From the NCBI GenBank assembly GCA_033391075.1, contig JAWPMV010000005.1:124001-188000 (forward strand): a DNA stretch of 64,000 bases, written 5' to 3'. The notes under the pieces were generated by a model. That model searched no databases. It was not told the DNA's origin and saw only the letters and a list, made by a program, of their open reading frames with translations. The stretch is from Bacteroidia bacterium (GTDB taxonomy: Bacteria > Bacteroidota > Bacteroidia > J057). The position numbers and the translations under genes were made by a program. Below are positions 46,389-56,232 of this stretch, in pieces; position 1 is the first letter of the stretch, and the number at the start of each line of letters is the position of its first letter.

Positions 46389-47225
46389 TCAGGATCGGGT
46401 TCCGACTTTATTGACTAATTCGCCAATACCGTCAATCTTAATATAGATCATATCTCCTTCTTGCAAGGTGAAAGTTTCATCAGGAACCAGGCAGGTTCCT
46501 GTCATCAGGAAACAACCTTTGGGGAAATTGCATTCGCGAAATAAATAACCCACCAATTCCGTATGACTTCTTTTCATCATACTTATCTGGACCTCGTCTT
46601 TATACATGCTTTCGCCAGCCCTGATTATTTCCATTTGTATCAGCGTATCTGGCGAAATGGGATGTTCCGTAATATATAAACAGGGACCCAGGCCTGCACA
46701 TCTTTCATAGGTTTTGGCTTGAGGCAGGTAGAGCGGATTTTCTCCTTCGATGCTCCTCGAACTCATATCATTTCCGATGGTATATCCCTCTATGCTTCCA
46801 TGGGAATTGCAAAAGAGAGTAAGCTCCGGCTCAGGCACATCCCAGCTCGAATCCCGTCGAATATTTACCACATCTCCTGAACCAACCGTCCGGGCTGCAG
46901 TAGCCTTAAAAAATATCTCAGGTCTTTCGGCTTCATACACGCGATCATAAAAATCACCTCCTCCGGCTTCTTCTGCTTCCCGCATTCGCTCCTGTTTACT
47001 TCTCAAATAGGTAACGCCCGCTGCCCATACTTCCTGCCCTCCTATGGGTGGCTCTTTGCCCAATTTTGGTTTTTCATCCAACTCTTCCCAATTCTGCACA
47101 TCGGATGAAAGGAAAGCAAAAAGTCCTTTGCGGTTTATCAATTGATCCCAATCCATATCCGATCGGCGATACCAATTGCCCTCTTTTTCAAGAATGGCAG
47201 CTTCTTCGTGTTTATATAGTCTCAT
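46389..47225 (-). CDS. FAH-family hydrolase, probable 2,4-diketo-3-deoxy-L-fuconate hydrolase
   Basis: 278 residues. The catalytic fumarylacetoacetate-hydrolase core is intact: [51 protein letters not shown] with the metal Glu pair, and [25 protein letters not shown] (metal Asp). In oxidative L-fucose catabolism an enzyme of this family splits 2,4-diketo-3-deoxy-L-fuconate into pyruvate and L-lactate. The neighbours FucP, lactonase and SDR support that role. Its start overlaps the last 14 bases of the upstream sulfatase. Confidence 0.85.
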   Translation of the reverse strand: MRLYKHEEAAILEKEGNWYRRSDMDWDQLINRKGLFAFLSSDVQNWEELDEKPKLGKEPPIGGQEVWAAGVTYLRSKQERMREAEEAGGGDFYDRVYEAERPEIFFKATAARTVGSGDVVNIRRDSSWDVPEPELTLFCNSHGSIEGYTIGNDMSSRSIEGENPLYLPQAKTYERCAGLGPCLYITEHPISPDTLIQMEIIRAGESMYKDEVQISMMKRSHTELVGYLFRECNFPKGCFLMTGTCLVPDETFTLQEGDMIYIKIDGIGELVNKVGTRS

Positions 47226-48729
47226 TGTATAAAGGAGATAAATCCAGGGTGTCTTTCATTTGTGTTTGAAGATCCATAAGCTCCAGAAACATATTAGCGG
47301 TACGTTCATGGTAAACCGGATTACTTGCGAGATCCGTAATTTCTTTAGGGTCTTCCTTGATATCAAACAGTTTGATTTTTTTTGCTTTGGGATAAACCAC
47401 CAATTTAAATCCATCCTTTCTGATCATTCTTTGTAAGTCTCGGTAAGCTCCATAGACCGCATCCAAATGACCCTCTTTTTGAGTGCCTTTCGCCATCCCT
47501 AGCAAACTTTGGAAATAAACGTATTCGGGTTTTTCGATTCCGGCAACTTCTAATCCCGTTGCCATTAAATCCTGTAGGTAGACATCTTCAGAAATTTTGC
47601 TTCCCGCAGGAATCTCAGGCCCTGCTATCATCAATGGAACCCGCACACTATGGTCGTACATGTTTTGCTTTCCGATCAGTCCGTGGTTCCCTACAGAAAG
47701 TCCATGATCGGCAGAAAAGAAGATATAGGTATTGTCCATTTTACCAGAAGCTTCAAGCGCATCCAATATCTTCCCCACTTGTTCATCCAGATGAGTGATA
47801 ATTGCATAGTATTCCTGGATATGGGTTTTGACAGCATATTTTGTTCGGGGGAAAGGCGCTAAAGCTTCATCCCGTAATCCCGGACTACAACCGATGCTAT
47901 CCTTCTCAGGATAGAGAGGCATAAAACTATCGGGGACTTTGATCTTATCGAGGGGATATTTATCAACAAAGGATTGGGGAGCCTGTCGCGGATCATGTGG
48001 GGCATTAAAAGCCAGGTACATAAAGAATGGATTTTCCTTCTTAGCAGCTGCCTGTATATAATCCAGTCCATCGTCTTTTAAAACTTCACTCCAGTGTTTA
48101 CCTCCTTGCCAAAATCCTCCAAAACTGGTATCAGCCGGAGACCAACTCTTATCATTTTCATCATTAGGGCGATGGTAACCTACCGGCATCAGCGCCTTCA
48201 AATCAAGATCATTTCCGTTTTTCTCTGTCAGCACCTTCCCTTCATTTCTTCGGAAAGCTGGCCAGCTATCTCTGGGCATGCCGGGTCTTATATGGCGTGC
48301 CTCATCAAATACATAATCTGCGGGTGCAACTATATGCCATTTGCCGGACATATAGGTATCATATCCATTTCGAGCCATAATACGTCCCCAGGTTTGGGAC
48401 ATTACCACAGAATCCTTTTTGCGAAAGCCTTGTTCTACTTCCCAGGCAGGCCATAGAGATCTTCCAGACATGAGCATGGTTCGGGAAGCCGCACAAATTG
48501 CTCCATGCCATCCACCCATATTATAGGCATGCGTAAAAGTAGCTCCTCTGGCAGCAATTCGGTCCAGGTTGGGCGTTTCTATGGTGGAATTTCCGAGGGC
48601 TCTTACTGCTTCGTAGCTTAAATCATCCGCAAAAAGAAAGAGAATATTGGGTGCTCCTTTTTCCACCTCTTGCCCGGCTTCACAAGAGAAAAGGAGGGCC
48701 AATAGTGATATAGCTAGTAGTTTTTTCAT
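47212..48729 (-). CDS. Formylglycine-dependent sulfatase with CAASR motif, lipoprotein
   Basis: 505 residues, signal with Cys 16 (LLALLFSC). Metal Asp 35/36 in [10 protein letters not shown]. The modification motif reads CAASR (79-83) instead of CxPSR; Ala at the Pro position is tolerated by formylglycine-generating enzymes in known cases, so activity is plausible. [26 protein letters not shown] and the usual C-terminal region are present. It differs clearly from the other sulfatase here, so the two probably attack different sulfate positions. No sulfatase-maturing enzyme is encoded in the window. Confidence 0.92.
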   Translation of the reverse strand: MKKLLAISLLALLFSCEAGQEVEKGAPNILFLFADDLSYEAVRALGNSTIETPNLDRIAARGATFTHAYNMGGWHGAICAASRTMLMSGRSLWPAWEVEQGFRKKDSVVMSQTWGRIMARNGYDTYMSGKWHIVAPADYVFDEARHIRPGMPRDSWPAFRRNEGKVLTEKNGNDLDLKALMPVGYHRPNDENDKSWSPADTSFGGFWQGGKHWSEVLKDDGLDYIQAAAKKENPFFMYLAFNAPHDPRQAPQSFVDKYPLDKIKVPDSFMPLYPEKDSIGCSPGLRDEALAPFPRTKYAVKTHIQEYYAIITHLDEQVGKILDALEASGKMDNTYIFFSADHGLSVGNHGLIGKQNMYDHSVRVPLMIAGPEIPAGSKISEDVYLQDLMATGLEVAGIEKPEYVYFQSLLGMAKGTQKEGHLDAVYGAYRDLQRMIRKDGFKLVVYPKAKKIKLFDIKEDPKEITDLASNPVYHERTANMFLELMDLQTQMKDTLDLSPLYNETI

Positions 48730-48763
48730 GTATAAAGAAATTGAGGAAAGTATTCAAGGGAAA

Positions 48764-50026
48764 TTAAGCAGGATGCTGGGCATGTTTCTGAGCCTGTATA
48801 CTGTAGTAGTAAATGATAGCGAAGCATAAAAGTGGAACAATGTAAGAGAGATTTATACTATCCCATCCATCTGAAACCTGTCCCATGACCATTGGTAGCA
48901 AAGCGCCTCCCAGGATCGCCATGATCAAACCAGAACCACCAATCTTGCGATCTTCTCCTAATCCTTCTGATGCAAGACCAAAAATGGTTGGGAACATCAA
49001 GGACATACAGCCGGAAATGCCGATCAAACATACAACACCTACGCCCCCTCCGGCAAACATTACTCCCGCAGATAAGAGAATCGCTGCAATCGAGCAGTAT
49101 CCCAATAATTTCGAAGGACTAATCCTCTCCATCAACCAGGTAAAGACAAAGCGTGAGAGAGTAAAGAGTACCAAAGCAGCTATATAATAGCTGGAAGAAT
49201 CTTCTTCATTAAGCGAAAGTTCTTGCATGACATAGCGAATGGTAAAGGACCAGACGCAAATTTGAGCTCCCACATAAAAAAACTGAGCGATAACTCCCCA
49301 TACATAATTACGATTTTTCAATAAGCGCCTGAACGTTGGGCCGAAATCAAGCCTTTTATCCGAATCACTGGCCACAGGCATTTTAGTCGCCATAAAATAG
49401 AGCGCTAACAGGATCAGAAAAACTGCCAATCCCACATAGGGACCCATAACTGCTGAAAGTTCTTCTGCCTGAACTGCTTCCAATTGTTCTGTGCCCATGG
49501 CTGCCCGTTCCGTTTCTGAAAACTCCTGCAGATTGGATAAAATGAAGTATTTACTCAAAATCACCCCAGTAATTGAGCCCAGTGGGTTGAAAGACTGTGC
49601 GAGGTTCAAGCGTCGGGTTCCGCTTGCCGGATCACCCATAGCAATGATGTAGGGATTGGCGGTAGTCTCCAAAATGGAAAGCCCACCGGCCAGCACAAAA
49701 AGGGCAATCAAAAAGTGCCCATAAACCATACTTTGACTAGCAGGATAAAAGAGAAGTGCTCCGGCGGCAAACAAACTTAACCCCAAAATTACTCCCGTTT
49801 TATAGGAATATTTTTTGATAAAGATGGCTGCAGGAATCGCCAGACAAAAGTATGATCCATAGAAGGCGACCTGTATCCAGGAGGTTTGAAAATCAGTCAT
49901 TGACATGATTTTCTTAAAGGCAGCCAATAAGGTATCCGTCATATTGTTGGCCAGCCCCCAAAGAAAGAAGAGGGAAGTAACCAAAATAAAGGGCACCAAA
50001 AACTGTTTTGTAATAGTTTTATTCAT
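48764..50026 (-). CDS. fucP: L-fucose:proton symporter family permease (MFS, FucP type)
   Basis: 420 residues with 12 hydrophobic helices. The start FILVTSLFFLWGLANNMTDTLLAAFKKIMSMTDFQTSWIQVAFYGSYF is the hallmark of the FucP branch (FFLWG, N/D in helix 1, Q in helix 2), and LSILETTANPYIIAMG followed by RRLNLAQSFNPLGSITG is the other signature. Family members carry L-fucose, glucose/galactose or GlcNAc. The lactonase, SDR and FAH genes beside it favour L-fucose. Placed 23 bases after the SDR gene and 34 before the sulfatase. Confidence 0.92.
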   Translation of the reverse strand: MNKTITKQFLVPFILVTSLFFLWGLANNMTDTLLAAFKKIMSMTDFQTSWIQVAFYGSYFCLAIPAAIFIKKYSYKTGVILGLSLFAAGALLFYPASQSMVYGHFLIALFVLAGGLSILETTANPYIIAMGDPASGTRRLNLAQSFNPLGSITGVILSKYFILSNLQEFSETERAAMGTEQLEAVQAEELSAVMGPYVGLAVFLILLALYFMATKMPVASDSDKRLDFGPTFRRLLKNRNYVWGVIAQFFYVGAQICVWSFTIRYVMQELSLNEEDSSSYYIAALVLFTLSRFVFTWLMERISPSKLLGYCSIAAILLSAGVMFAGGGVGVVCLIGISGCMSLMFPTIFGLASEGLGEDRKIGGSGLIMAILGGALLPMVMGQVSDGWDSINLSYIVPLLCFAIIYYYSIQAQKHAQHPA

Positions 50027-50049
50027 TGTAGTAGTTTATAGCAAATCCG

Positions 50050-50847
50050 TTAAGGGTCCTTCAGCACAGATAGCGCACGATCCAAATGCGCATAGCCTCC
50101 ATCCACAAATATGTGTTGTCCAGTGATGTGCGATGATCGCGATGATAATAAAAATAAGGCAGTATCTGCAATTTCTTCTGCTTTTGTCATGCGATTTCCC
50201 AAAGGTATCCGACTTTCTATTTCCGCAACCTTCTTTTCAGGCTCATCAAAGCTATTAATCCATCTTTTGTACATAGCCGTCATGACTTCGGCCGGAACAA
50301 TGCTATTCACCCGGATACCATACTTCAATAATTCAACGGCCCACTCTCGTGTCAATGCCAGTTGTGCTCCTTTTGCTGCAGCATATGGAGAAGTTCCCCC
50401 TTGGCCGGTAAAAGCAGTTTTCGAACTTAAATTGAGGATAACGCCTTTGTTTTTTTTCAATTCGGCCAGGCAGTAGTGAGCCATGAAATAATAGTGATGA
50501 AGATTGTTCTCCAGAGATTTCATCCATTTTTCAGGGCTTCCCTCTTCTAAACTGATTCCATCATTTCCTCCCGCATTATTCACCAGCCCATCAATTCTCC
50601 CATAGATGTTCAGACATCTATCTACGACCGCTTTACAACTTTCTCCACTCCCCAGATTTTGGAACATAAAATGAGCCTTTCCCTCCTTGCTTTCTATCTC
50701 CTCAAGCAATCCCTTAGCAGCCTCCTCTGCCCTACCGGCAATGAAACTTATTCCGCCTTCAAGCGCAATCGCCTTTGCAATTGCCCTGCCTATTCCTTCT
50801 GCGCCTCCGGTAATGATGAAGACCTTATTTTTTATCCCGAGATCCAT
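50050..50847 (-). CDS. SDR family dehydrogenase, probable L-fucose dehydrogenase
   Basis: 265 residues. MDLGIKNKVFIITGGAEGIGRAIA has the TGGxxGIG NAD(P) loop; NNAGG, LNLSSKTA and SPYAAAKGA (catalytic Tyr and Lys) complete the classical SDR set. From family knowledge, SDRs with the MDLxxKxKV start next to a fuconolactonase oxidise L-fucose to L-fucono-lactone. The alternative is 2-keto-3-deoxy-fuconate dehydrogenase, the other SDR step of the pathway. One base separates it from the lactonase gene, so the pair is co-translated. Confidence 0.87.
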   Translation of the reverse strand: MDLGIKNKVFIITGGAEGIGRAIAKAIALEGGISFIAGRAEEAAKGLLEEIESKEGKAHFMFQNLGSGESCKAVVDRCLNIYGRIDGLVNNAGGNDGISLEEGSPEKWMKSLENNLHHYYFMAHYCLAELKKNKGVILNLSSKTAFTGQGGTSPYAAAKGAQLALTREWAVELLKYGIRVNSIVPAEVMTAMYKRWINSFDEPEKKVAEIESRIPLGNRMTKAEEIADTALFLLSSRSSHITGQHIFVDGGYAHLDRALSVLKDP

Positions 50848-50848
50848 A

Positions 50849-51679
50849 TCAAAGTTTGTAATAGCTTATCGCATTTCCTCCAAATATCTTTGCTTTATCC
50901 TCATCTGTATATCCCTGAAAATAGTGATCAACTATGCCTTTTGTTTCTCCATAGCTTTCGCTCCCCAGCAAACAAACCGGCCAATCGGAACCAAACATGA
51001 TGCGATCAATTCCAAATGAGTCCACAATCACATCTAGAAAAGGAAGAAAATCTTCGTATTTCCACTGCTTCCAATCTGCTTCCGTCACCATACCCGAAAT
51101 TTTGCAATAGAGATGTTCATACTGAGCGAGTTCCTGAATGCCTGCTTCCCAATTTTTTGTTGGCCCTGCATTCATCATAGGCTTGGCTATATGGTCCAAA
51201 ACGAAGGCCTGGGAATCAAAATACTCAAGGAATTTGAGAGTAGAAGGAAGTTGTTTTTCAAATATCAGGATATCATAGCTATAGCCATATTCAAAGCATT
51301 TCTTTACCCCTCTGATAAATGAATTCTGAAGCATAAACTGATCATCCGGCTCATCCTGCAATACATGTCGAAATCCCTTCATTTTAGGGAAAGTCTTATA
51401 TCTTTCCAGTTCTTCTTCAACTTTTTCCGAACGAAGATCCACCCAACCTACGAGCCCTTTTATGAAATCATGTTTCTCTGCCAATCCAATCAGGTAGTCA
51501 TTTTCCTCCAGACTTTGCCGCGCCTGAACACTGACACAAGCATCTATTCCTTGCTCATCCAGGAGGGTTTGCAAGTCTTCTGGCCCAAAGGATTTTCTGA
51601 TTTCTGGCATCTCATGAGAGATCCAGCCATATTCAGTTGGGCTGTAATTCCAGAAGTGTTGGTGAGAATCTACGCGCAT
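50849..51679 (-). CDS. Amidohydrolase-2 family lactonase, probable L-fucono-1,5-lactonase
   Basis: 276 residues of the amidohydrolase-related TIM-barrel group. MRVDSHQHFWNYSPTEYGWI carries the HxH metal pair (His 6, His 8) and the FWxYxPxEYxWI run seen in sugar lactonases. VLDHIAKP and FGSDWPV (Asp near 240) supply further catalytic positions. It would open the lactone made by the SDR dehydrogenase. First gene of the long leftward cluster, divergent from the metallo-beta-lactamase-fold gene across 100 bases that should hold both promoters. Confidence 0.88.
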   Translation of the reverse strand: MRVDSHQHFWNYSPTEYGWISHEMPEIRKSFGPEDLQTLLDEQGIDACVSVQARQSLEENDYLIGLAEKHDFIKGLVGWVDLRSEKVEEELERYKTFPKMKGFRHVLQDEPDDQFMLQNSFIRGVKKCFEYGYSYDILIFEKQLPSTLKFLEYFDSQAFVLDHIAKPMMNAGPTKNWEAGIQELAQYEHLYCKISGMVTEADWKQWKYEDFLPFLDVIVDSFGIDRIMFGSDWPVCLLGSESYGETKGIVDHYFQGYTDEDKAKIFGGNAISYYKL

Positions 51680-51779
51680 GAGCCGGGCATTTATAAAACC
51701 AATATAATTAAGTCCCGAGAAAGTTGAGGATTTAATTGAAAAGCTTGTAGAAATCGATGCCAGCTAATTAGCTTTAGTT

Positions 51780-52601
51780 ATGAAACTCCTTTCCCACTTC
51801 GAGTTTGAACATGTAAAGGGATACAAAATGGGATCCAGCATTTTTGGAAAACCCAAAATGATGGTCCATTCATTTTTTGTAGATGGCTTACTTATCGATA
51901 CCGGACATAGCAATATGAGGAAGGAGTTTATGGAAGCGATTTCCAGCTTTGACATAGCGCAGGTTTTTATCACCCATCATCATGAAGATCATTCGGGAAA
52001 TATCGATCCTGTTCAAAAGAAATTGAAGCTGCCTGTTTATGCGCATAGTCTGTGTGTAGAAACCATGAAGAGTCCTCCCTCAATTAGCCCTGCTCAGTGG
52101 TTGAGCTGGGGTCCCAGAAATGCCAATCACAACTTAATCGCTAAAGATGAGGAGATAGAAACGGAGAAATACCATTTTGATATCATTCCTATCCCCGGAC
52201 ATGCGCATGATATGGTGGCATTACATGAGAAAAATGAAGGATGGCTTTTTTCTGCTGACCTCTTTGTCAGTACCTATATCCGCTTCTTTATGCGAGCAGA
52301 AAGCATGAAAGGACAAATTGCGTCCATCAAAAAAATTCTCGCTCTTGATTTCGACCGCCTGTTTTGTTGCCACAATCCACAAATGGAAGGTGGGAAGGAC
52401 AAGCTCAGAAGCAAACTCGCTTTTTTTGAAGATTTCTATGGAACAGTTGCTGAACTTTATAAAAAATCCTATTCCGTAGTAGCTATTCAAAAAGAGATGA
52501 AGGTGAAGCCTATGCATACGGTTGCTATCTTATCATTGGGTAATCTTTCCGCAAAGAATATGATCCGATCAGTGATCAGAGACCTTGATAAGGTCGATTA
52601 G
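51780..52601 (+). CDS. Metallo-beta-lactamase-fold hydrolase
   Basis: 273 residues, no signal peptide. THHHEDHSGN (65-73) is the HxHxDH zinc motif; LIDTGHSN, PIPGHAHDMVALHE (third metal His) and the late CCHNPQMEGG (bridging region) fit the family, followed by an all-helical C-terminal segment as in glyoxalase II-like or LACTB2-like enzymes. The substrate is unknown. TAGCTTTA at 51769-51776, one base off the TAnnTTTG -7 box, ends four bases before the ATG, hinting at a leaderless transcript. Confidence 0.85.
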   Translation: MKLLSHFEFEHVKGYKMGSSIFGKPKMMVHSFFVDGLLIDTGHSNMRKEFMEAISSFDIAQVFITHHHEDHSGNIDPVQKKLKLPVYAHSLCVETMKSPPSISPAQWLSWGPRNANHNLIAKDEEIETEKYHFDIIPIPGHAHDMVALHEKNEGWLFSADLFVSTYIRFFMRAESMKGQIASIKKILALDFDRLFCCHNPQMEGGKDKLRSKLAFFEDFYGTVAELYKKSYSVVAIQKEMKVKPMHTVAILSLGNLSAKNMIRSVIRDLDKVD

Positions 52602-52712
52602 TTCTACACAATTCCCTGCCTATCCATTTTAATATCTCGAAATTAAATCCTAAGTTTCTAAGGACTTAAGGTCAAAACTACTATTATCAAACTTGTTCTT
52701 AACAGGATCTGT

Positions 52713-55700
52713 ATGACTATCACTACTCACAGACTATCAGGTATCGCCCTCATGGGCTCACTTTTATGCTTGAGCTTTCTGCTTTATACCTGCTCCCCTA
52801 CCAAAACAAAATGGCCGGATAATTCCCCTAGAAAAATTGAGGTATTATTCCTTGGCCACGACTCAGAACATCACAATTCTGAGGCCTATATGCCGATCCT
52901 GGCCTCAGCCCTAGCCAATAAGGGGATCAATTTCACCTATACAGAAAGCCCTGAATCTCTCAAGGATGACTTTCTGGCAGATTTTGATGCCCTCATGATT
53001 TATGCCAATCATGATGAAATCAGCAAGAGTCAGGAAAAAGCTTTGCTGAGTTTTGTTGCTGAAGGGAAAGGCCTTTTGCCCATCCATTGTGCTTCCTATT
53101 GTTTTAGAAATTCCGATGAATATGTGGAATTGGTGGGAGCTCAATTCAAGGATCATGGAACAGGGGTTTTTAGATCAGATATCATTGAAGATCAAAAAGA
53201 TCATCCGGTTTTGGCCGGATTTGAGGGCTTTGAAAGTTGGGACGAAACCTATGTGCATAGCCAGCATAATGAAGATCGTACGTTGTTGATGGAAAGAAAA
53301 GAAGGAGATCATACAGAAGCCTGGACCTGGGTGAGAAATTATAAGAAAGGCCGTGTATTTTATACTGCTTCCGGACATGATGAAAGGACTTGGTTAGAAC
53401 CGCAGTTTCATAAATTGATGAAAAATGCCATCGTCTGGTCCGTTGGGGAGAGGGTACAGAATCTATGGAAACAATTGCCCTCATTTCCCACCCATACTTA
53501 TACGGAGGCAGTCATTCCCAATTATGAAAAACGCGATCCTGCCCCTATGCTTCAAGCGCCCCTATCGGCTGAAGAGTCTCAAAAACTCATGCAAATTCCT
53601 CCTGGATTCGAATTGGAATTATTTGCCCAGGAGCCAGACATTATCAATCCTATTTCTATGGCCTGGGACGAAAGAGGCAGATTATGGGTGATTGAAACCG
53701 TTGATTATCCCAATACGGTTCGGGATGAGGACGGCATTGGAGATGACAGAATCAAAATCGTAGAAGATACAGATGGAGATGGAAAAGCGGATAAATTCAC
53801 GGTTTTTGCTGACAAACTCAATATCCCTACCAGCCTGGTTTTTGCCAATGATGGTGTTATTGTTTCTCAGGCTCCTCATTTTCTTTTCCTCAAGGATACA
53901 GATGGAGATGACAAGGCGGATATACGGGAAGAAATCATTACAGGATGGGGAACCTTCGATACCCATGCTGGGCCTTCCAACCTTGCCTATGGCCACGACA
54001 ATATGATCTGGGGATCGGTAGGCTATTCAGGCTTTAAAGGCAGTATAAATGGGGCTCAATATCAATTTGGACAAGGCTTCTATCGCTTTCGTCCGGATGT
54101 CTCCCATTTTGAATATATGACACGCACGACCAACAACACCTGGGGCTTGGGATTTACCGAAGACTTTCAGGTATTTGGTTCGACCGCGAATAATACACAT
54201 AGCGTATATATGGCCATTCCTGACCGCTACTATGAAGGGGTAAAAGGAATGCCCCGCTTTGGCAGTAAGAAGATTGACGGCCATTATTCTTTTCATCCCA
54301 TAACTGATAAGGTCCGACAGGTAGATGTTTTTGGAGGATTTACAGCAGCTGCAGGTTTTAATCTATATACAGCTCGCAACTATCCCGAGGAGTACTGGAA
54401 CAAAGTCGGTTTTGTATGCGCTCCTACCGGTAGACTGGTTCATAAAGCTGTACTCTCTCCGGATGGAGCAGGATATACTGAAACAGATGGCTGGAACATG
54501 GTCGCAAGCAATGACAATTGGTTTGGGCCGGTAGATGCAGAGGTGGGTCCTGACGGAGATTTATGGGTATTGGATTGGTACAATTTCATTATCCAGCATA
54601 ATCCTACCCCTACAGGTTTTGAAAACGGCAAAGGAAATGCTCATATCAATCCCTTGAGAGATAAACTGCATGGAAGGATTTATCGACTGAAATACAAAGG
54701 GGCACCCACTTACACACCTTTACATCTGAGTAAAGATGACCCCAATGCTCTGATTGCAGCGCTTTCTCATGATAATATGTTCTGGCGGGTAACAGCTCAG
54801 CGTTTGTTAGTTGAAAGAGGAGAAAAGGATGTGGTTTCAGATTTGATATCGCTTGGCAAGTCTGCCAGGAAAGATGCCATTGGATTAAAACCAGCTTTGC
54901 ATCATGCACTATGGACCCTTCATGGATTGGGGGAAATGAATGGATCTAATGAGGAAGCTTTGGATTTGGCGAAAGCTGCTTTGCAAGATGAAGTTCCTGC
55001 CATTCGAAGGACAGCCCTCATGGTCCTTCCCAGAATTTCTGAAGGCAATGACGCAATTTTCGCAGCGAATATGCTCGAAGATACAGATTTGAATGTGAGG
55101 CTGAATACCGTACTAGCCATGGCGGATATGCCTGCTTCAGAAGAATTGGGAAGCAAACTATATGAGCTAAGCAAAAAGGAAGAATGGGTCAATGATCTTT
55201 GGTTATCTCGTGCCCTTTATTGTGCAGCAGTAAAGCATCAGAATGGTTTTTGGCAAGCCTATAAAAATGATCCGAACGCTGGAGGAGAAAAAGTCATAGA
55301 CGAAAAAGAGATCGATTGGATCAATACAACAGATTTTGCTGACTGGCAAAAAGTTGAGCTCCCCAATATGATGGCCCAGATGGATAGAGGATATTGGGAT
55401 GGGATACTTTGGTTTAAACGAAATATAGAAGTCTCCTCGGAAGATGCTGGCAAAGCTGCTATGCTCCATTTAGGCCCAATTTATGATTCTGATTCAGCCT
55501 ATGTAAATGGAAAATGGATAGGAGGAATCCGAAGTGGATATAATACGCCCCGTTCTTATAAAATACCGAGAGGTCTTCTTAGAGAAGGGGCAAATACCAT
55601 TACGGTTAAACTATGGGATTATGGCGGAAGTGGTGGTTTCAGAGGCCTGGAGCAGGATATGAAGGTAGAAATTGACGGGATAATCAGTTCGATAGCTGGA

Positions 55701-56228
55701 GAATGGTTTGTTGAAGCAGAAGAAGAATTTCTCAATGCCCATTCGAAGTTATTTGGCCCCGAAAAATCCATGGCCGAGTTCTTTGGTGAGTTTTATGGAG
55801 AAAATAGTTCGGATATGATGGCGACCAAAGTAGAAGCCGATGTGGTGCTAGAATTAGGAGTTGTAATCAATGAGATGAAATATGATCAATCCGAATTGGT
55901 AGTAGAAGCCGGGCAAAGCGTTGAAATTGTATTTAATAATACCGATTTCATGCAGCACAATTTACTGATCTTGAATCCGGGTAGTCTGGAAGAAGTAGGT
56001 GCTGCTGCCGATCTCCTGGCAACTGAGCAAGATGCCGCAGAGAGAAATTATGTGCCGGATTCCCAAAACATCCTCTACTCTACTGCTTTGGTCAATCCGA
56101 ATTCCAGTGTAAGTTTGAGATTTACTGCTCCGGATAAGCCGGGAGAATATCCTTTTGTTTGTACCTTCCCGGGACACTGGAGGCAGATGAATGGAATTCT
56201 AAAAGTCGTACCCAAGAAAAGCGTTTAG
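52713..56228 (+). CDS. ThuA / beta-propeller / HEAT / sugar-binding / cupredoxin fusion lipoprotein
   Basis: 1171 residues, lipoprotein signal ending LLYTC. Residues about 42-245: ThuA-like glutamine-amidotransferase fold (VLFLGHDSEHHNSEAYMPILA, IHCASYCFR, VFYTASGHDERTW). About 300-680: PVC-type dehydrogenase propeller (PPGFELELFAQEPDI, GDGKADKFTVFAD, GPDGDLWVLDWYNF). About 690-840: HEAT repeats. About 860-1015: galactose-binding-like sandwich (DWQKVELPNMMAQMDRGYWDGILWFKR). About 1050-1165: a cupredoxin with all type 1 copper ligands, His 1082, Cys 1150, His 1155, Met 1159, in azurin spacing. No CxxCH haem motif occurs. Likely a surface sugar-oxidising or binding complex using copper for electron transfer. 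Four bases precede the epimerase gene. Confidence 0.88.
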   Translation: MTITTHRLSGIALMGSLLCLSFLLYTCSPTKTKWPDNSPRKIEVLFLGHDSEHHNSEAYMPILASALANKGINFTYTESPESLKDDFLADFDALMIYANHDEISKSQEKALLSFVAEGKGLLPIHCASYCFRNSDEYVELVGAQFKDHGTGVFRSDIIEDQKDHPVLAGFEGFESWDETYVHSQHNEDRTLLMERKEGDHTEAWTWVRNYKKGRVFYTASGHDERTWLEPQFHKLMKNAIVWSVGERVQNLWKQLPSFPTHTYTEAVIPNYEKRDPAPMLQAPLSAEESQKLMQIPPGFELELFAQEPDIINPISMAWDERGRLWVIETVDYPNTVRDEDGIGDDRIKIVEDTDGDGKADKFTVFADKLNIPTSLVFANDGVIVSQAPHFLFLKDTDGDDKADIREEIITGWGTFDTHAGPSNLAYGHDNMIWGSVGYSGFKGSINGAQYQFGQGFYRFRPDVSHFEYMTRTTNNTWGLGFTEDFQVFGSTANNTHSVYMAIPDRYYEGVKGMPRFGSKKIDGHYSFHPITDKVRQVDVFGGFTAAAGFNLYTARNYPEEYWNKVGFVCAPTGRLVHKAVLSPDGAGYTETDGWNMVASNDNWFGPVDAEVGPDGDLWVLDWYNFIIQHNPTPTGFENGKGNAHINPLRDKLHGRIYRLKYKGAPTYTPLHLSKDDPNALIAALSHDNMFWRVTAQRLLVERGEKDVVSDLISLGKSARKDAIGLKPALHHALWTLHGLGEMNGSNEEALDLAKAALQDEVPAIRRTALMVLPRISEGNDAIFAANMLEDTDLNVRLNTVLAMADMPASEELGSKLYELSKKEEWVNDLWLSRALYCAAVKHQNGFWQAYKNDPNAGGEKVIDEKEIDWINTTDFADWQKVELPNMMAQMDRGYWDGILWFKRNIEVSSEDAGKAAMLHLGPIYDSDSAYVNGKWIGGIRSGYNTPRSYKIPRGLLREGANTITVKLWDYGGSGGFRGLEQDMKVEIDGIISSIAGEWFVEAEEEFLNAHSKLFGPEKSMAEFFGEFYGENSSDMMATKVEADVVLELGVVINEMKYDQSELVVEAGQSVEIVFNNTDFMQHNLLILNPGSLEEVGAAADLLATEQDAAERNYVPDSQNILYSTALVNPNSSVSLRFTAPDKPGEYPFVCTFPGHWRQMNGILKVVPKKSV

Positions 56229-56232
56229 ATAA

